A DNA stretch of 64,000 nucleotides from positions 2,350,714-2,414,713 of the forward strand of contig JAQFVV010012506.1 of the NCBI GenBank assembly GCA_028023455.1. The letters run 5' to 3'. Below, piece after piece: positions 63,594 to 64,000 of this stretch; within the stretch, counting starts at the first letter, position 1, and each line of letters begins with the position of its first letter. The notes below the pieces were generated by a model that was not told the origin of the DNA, did no database searches, and saw nothing but the letters and a program-made list of their open reading frames with translations. This DNA comes from Epiperipatus broadwayi (Eukaryota; Onychophora; Udeonychophora; Euonychophora; Peripatidae). The position numbers and the translations under genes are program-made.

Positions 63594-63667
63594 TGGGAGA
63601 TAGTGACCTGGACCAACTGATGAGTGCTGGTTCAGCACGAAATGCATCTTGGGGGTCATTGTCTTTT
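63594..63667 (+). ncRNA. Type I hammerhead ribozyme candidate
   Basis: All conserved hammerhead boxes are present in order: CTGATGA (63617-63623), stem II gtgct/agcac (63624-63628 with 63634-63638; loop ggttc), GAAA (63639-63642), then tgca and TC. Predicted self-cleavage is 3' of C63648 (AUC). Stem I is long: TTGG (63649-63652) pairs with CCAA (63613-63616). After a GGA bulge (63610-63612), 63653-63664 pairs with 63598-63609 over 12 pairs including 3 G-U. A bulge in stem I opposite a loop on stem II is the usual place for the activity-enhancing tertiary contact. Stem III is minimal, but its atgcat is palindromic, as expected for hammerheads that cleave as dimers. Related copies lie at 19.4 and 52.6 kb. 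Activity is untested. Confidence 0.65.
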
Positions 63668-63669
63668 AT

Positions 63670-64000
63670 TGTATCTTTATTTATATGAATTTAAAAAGAA
63701 TGGGGGAAGTATGGAGGTTGTTTAATATATCTATAAATATATTTTACTAATCTTTCAATTAGTTTTATACTTATTTAAATATTTTTAATTAATATTTAAT
63801 AATGGTGATGATGGTACCATTAGAAGATGTTAAGAAAACAGCATAAATGCCCGTGAGAGATATATGTGATTTTTGTTTTTCGGATTAAGTAAAATAATTA
63901 CTCCAAAACTCAACCTCCAGCTTCACATAAAATGATTTTTAAAATAATCTTTTGCAAAATAAAAGCGCAATAAAAAGTTAATACAAAGTCAGAGTATCTT
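63670..64000. other. AT-rich DNA without recognisable genes
   Basis: Nothing recognisable up to the end of the window. Sequence just after the ribozyme candidate (to about 63695, …ttatatgaatttaaa) still resembles the 52.6-kb copy, so the repeat unit extends beyond the ribozyme. Confidence 0.5.

Overview
The window is nuclear DNA of an AT-rich multicellular eukaryote, most likely an invertebrate animal. The evidence is the many non-LTR retrotransposons with animal-type architecture (APE endonuclease plus reverse transcriptase, and an RTE-clade copy), tRNA-derived SINE modules, a hAT-type MITE, abundant (AAT)n, (TA)n and (TG)n microsatellites, and the absence of dense open reading frames. The density of tRNA-SINEs and of LINEs with trinucleotide tails would suit a mollusc, for example a cephalopod, but that is inference and no species is named.

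Layout. 0.5-8.05 kb: a 5'-truncated LINE fragment followed directly by a complete, decayed two-ORF LINE (1616-8051) bounded by a perfect 15-bp target-site duplication. 8-10.3 kb: nothing recognisable. 10.3-14.0 kb: a nest of minus-strand LINE 3' ends, a foldback MITE, a large inverted duplication and tail-to-tail AAT/ATT repeats. 14.4-19.5 kb: unusual inverted repeats, a MITE carrying a tRNA-like segment, a LINE remnant, and a SINE next to a hammerhead-ribozyme-like repeat. 19.5-34.9 kb: mostly featureless AT-rich DNA, with a compositionally odd block at 22.5-23.6 kb, an RTE LINE remnant at 26.3-27.9 kb and a full MITE at 28.0-28.6 kb. 34.9-35.2 kb: the only candidate host coding sequence, a TATA/Inr-like promoter and a 37-codon first exon ending in a splice donor. 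41.5-50.0 kb: two related ~1.7-1.9 kb elements in inverted orientation around about 4.5 kb, plus two direct copies of a ~347-bp repeat. 50-57 kb: scattered tRNA-SINEs in AT-rich DNA. 57.5-60.4 kb: another LINE copy, followed by a LINE 3' tail that runs into a compound AAT/AAG/AGT microsatellite. 60.6-64 kb: SINE modules, a 438-bp hAT MITE with 8-bp TSD, and a well-formed type I hammerhead ribozyme candidate at 63.6 kb.

No intact protein-coding gene is demonstrable. The LINE ORFs are all interrupted. The most interesting signal is the hammerhead-like repeat: one near-perfect copy (63.60-63.67 kb), one copy on the other strand with compensatory changes in stem I (19.40-19.47 kb) and one decayed copy (52.59-52.66 kb).
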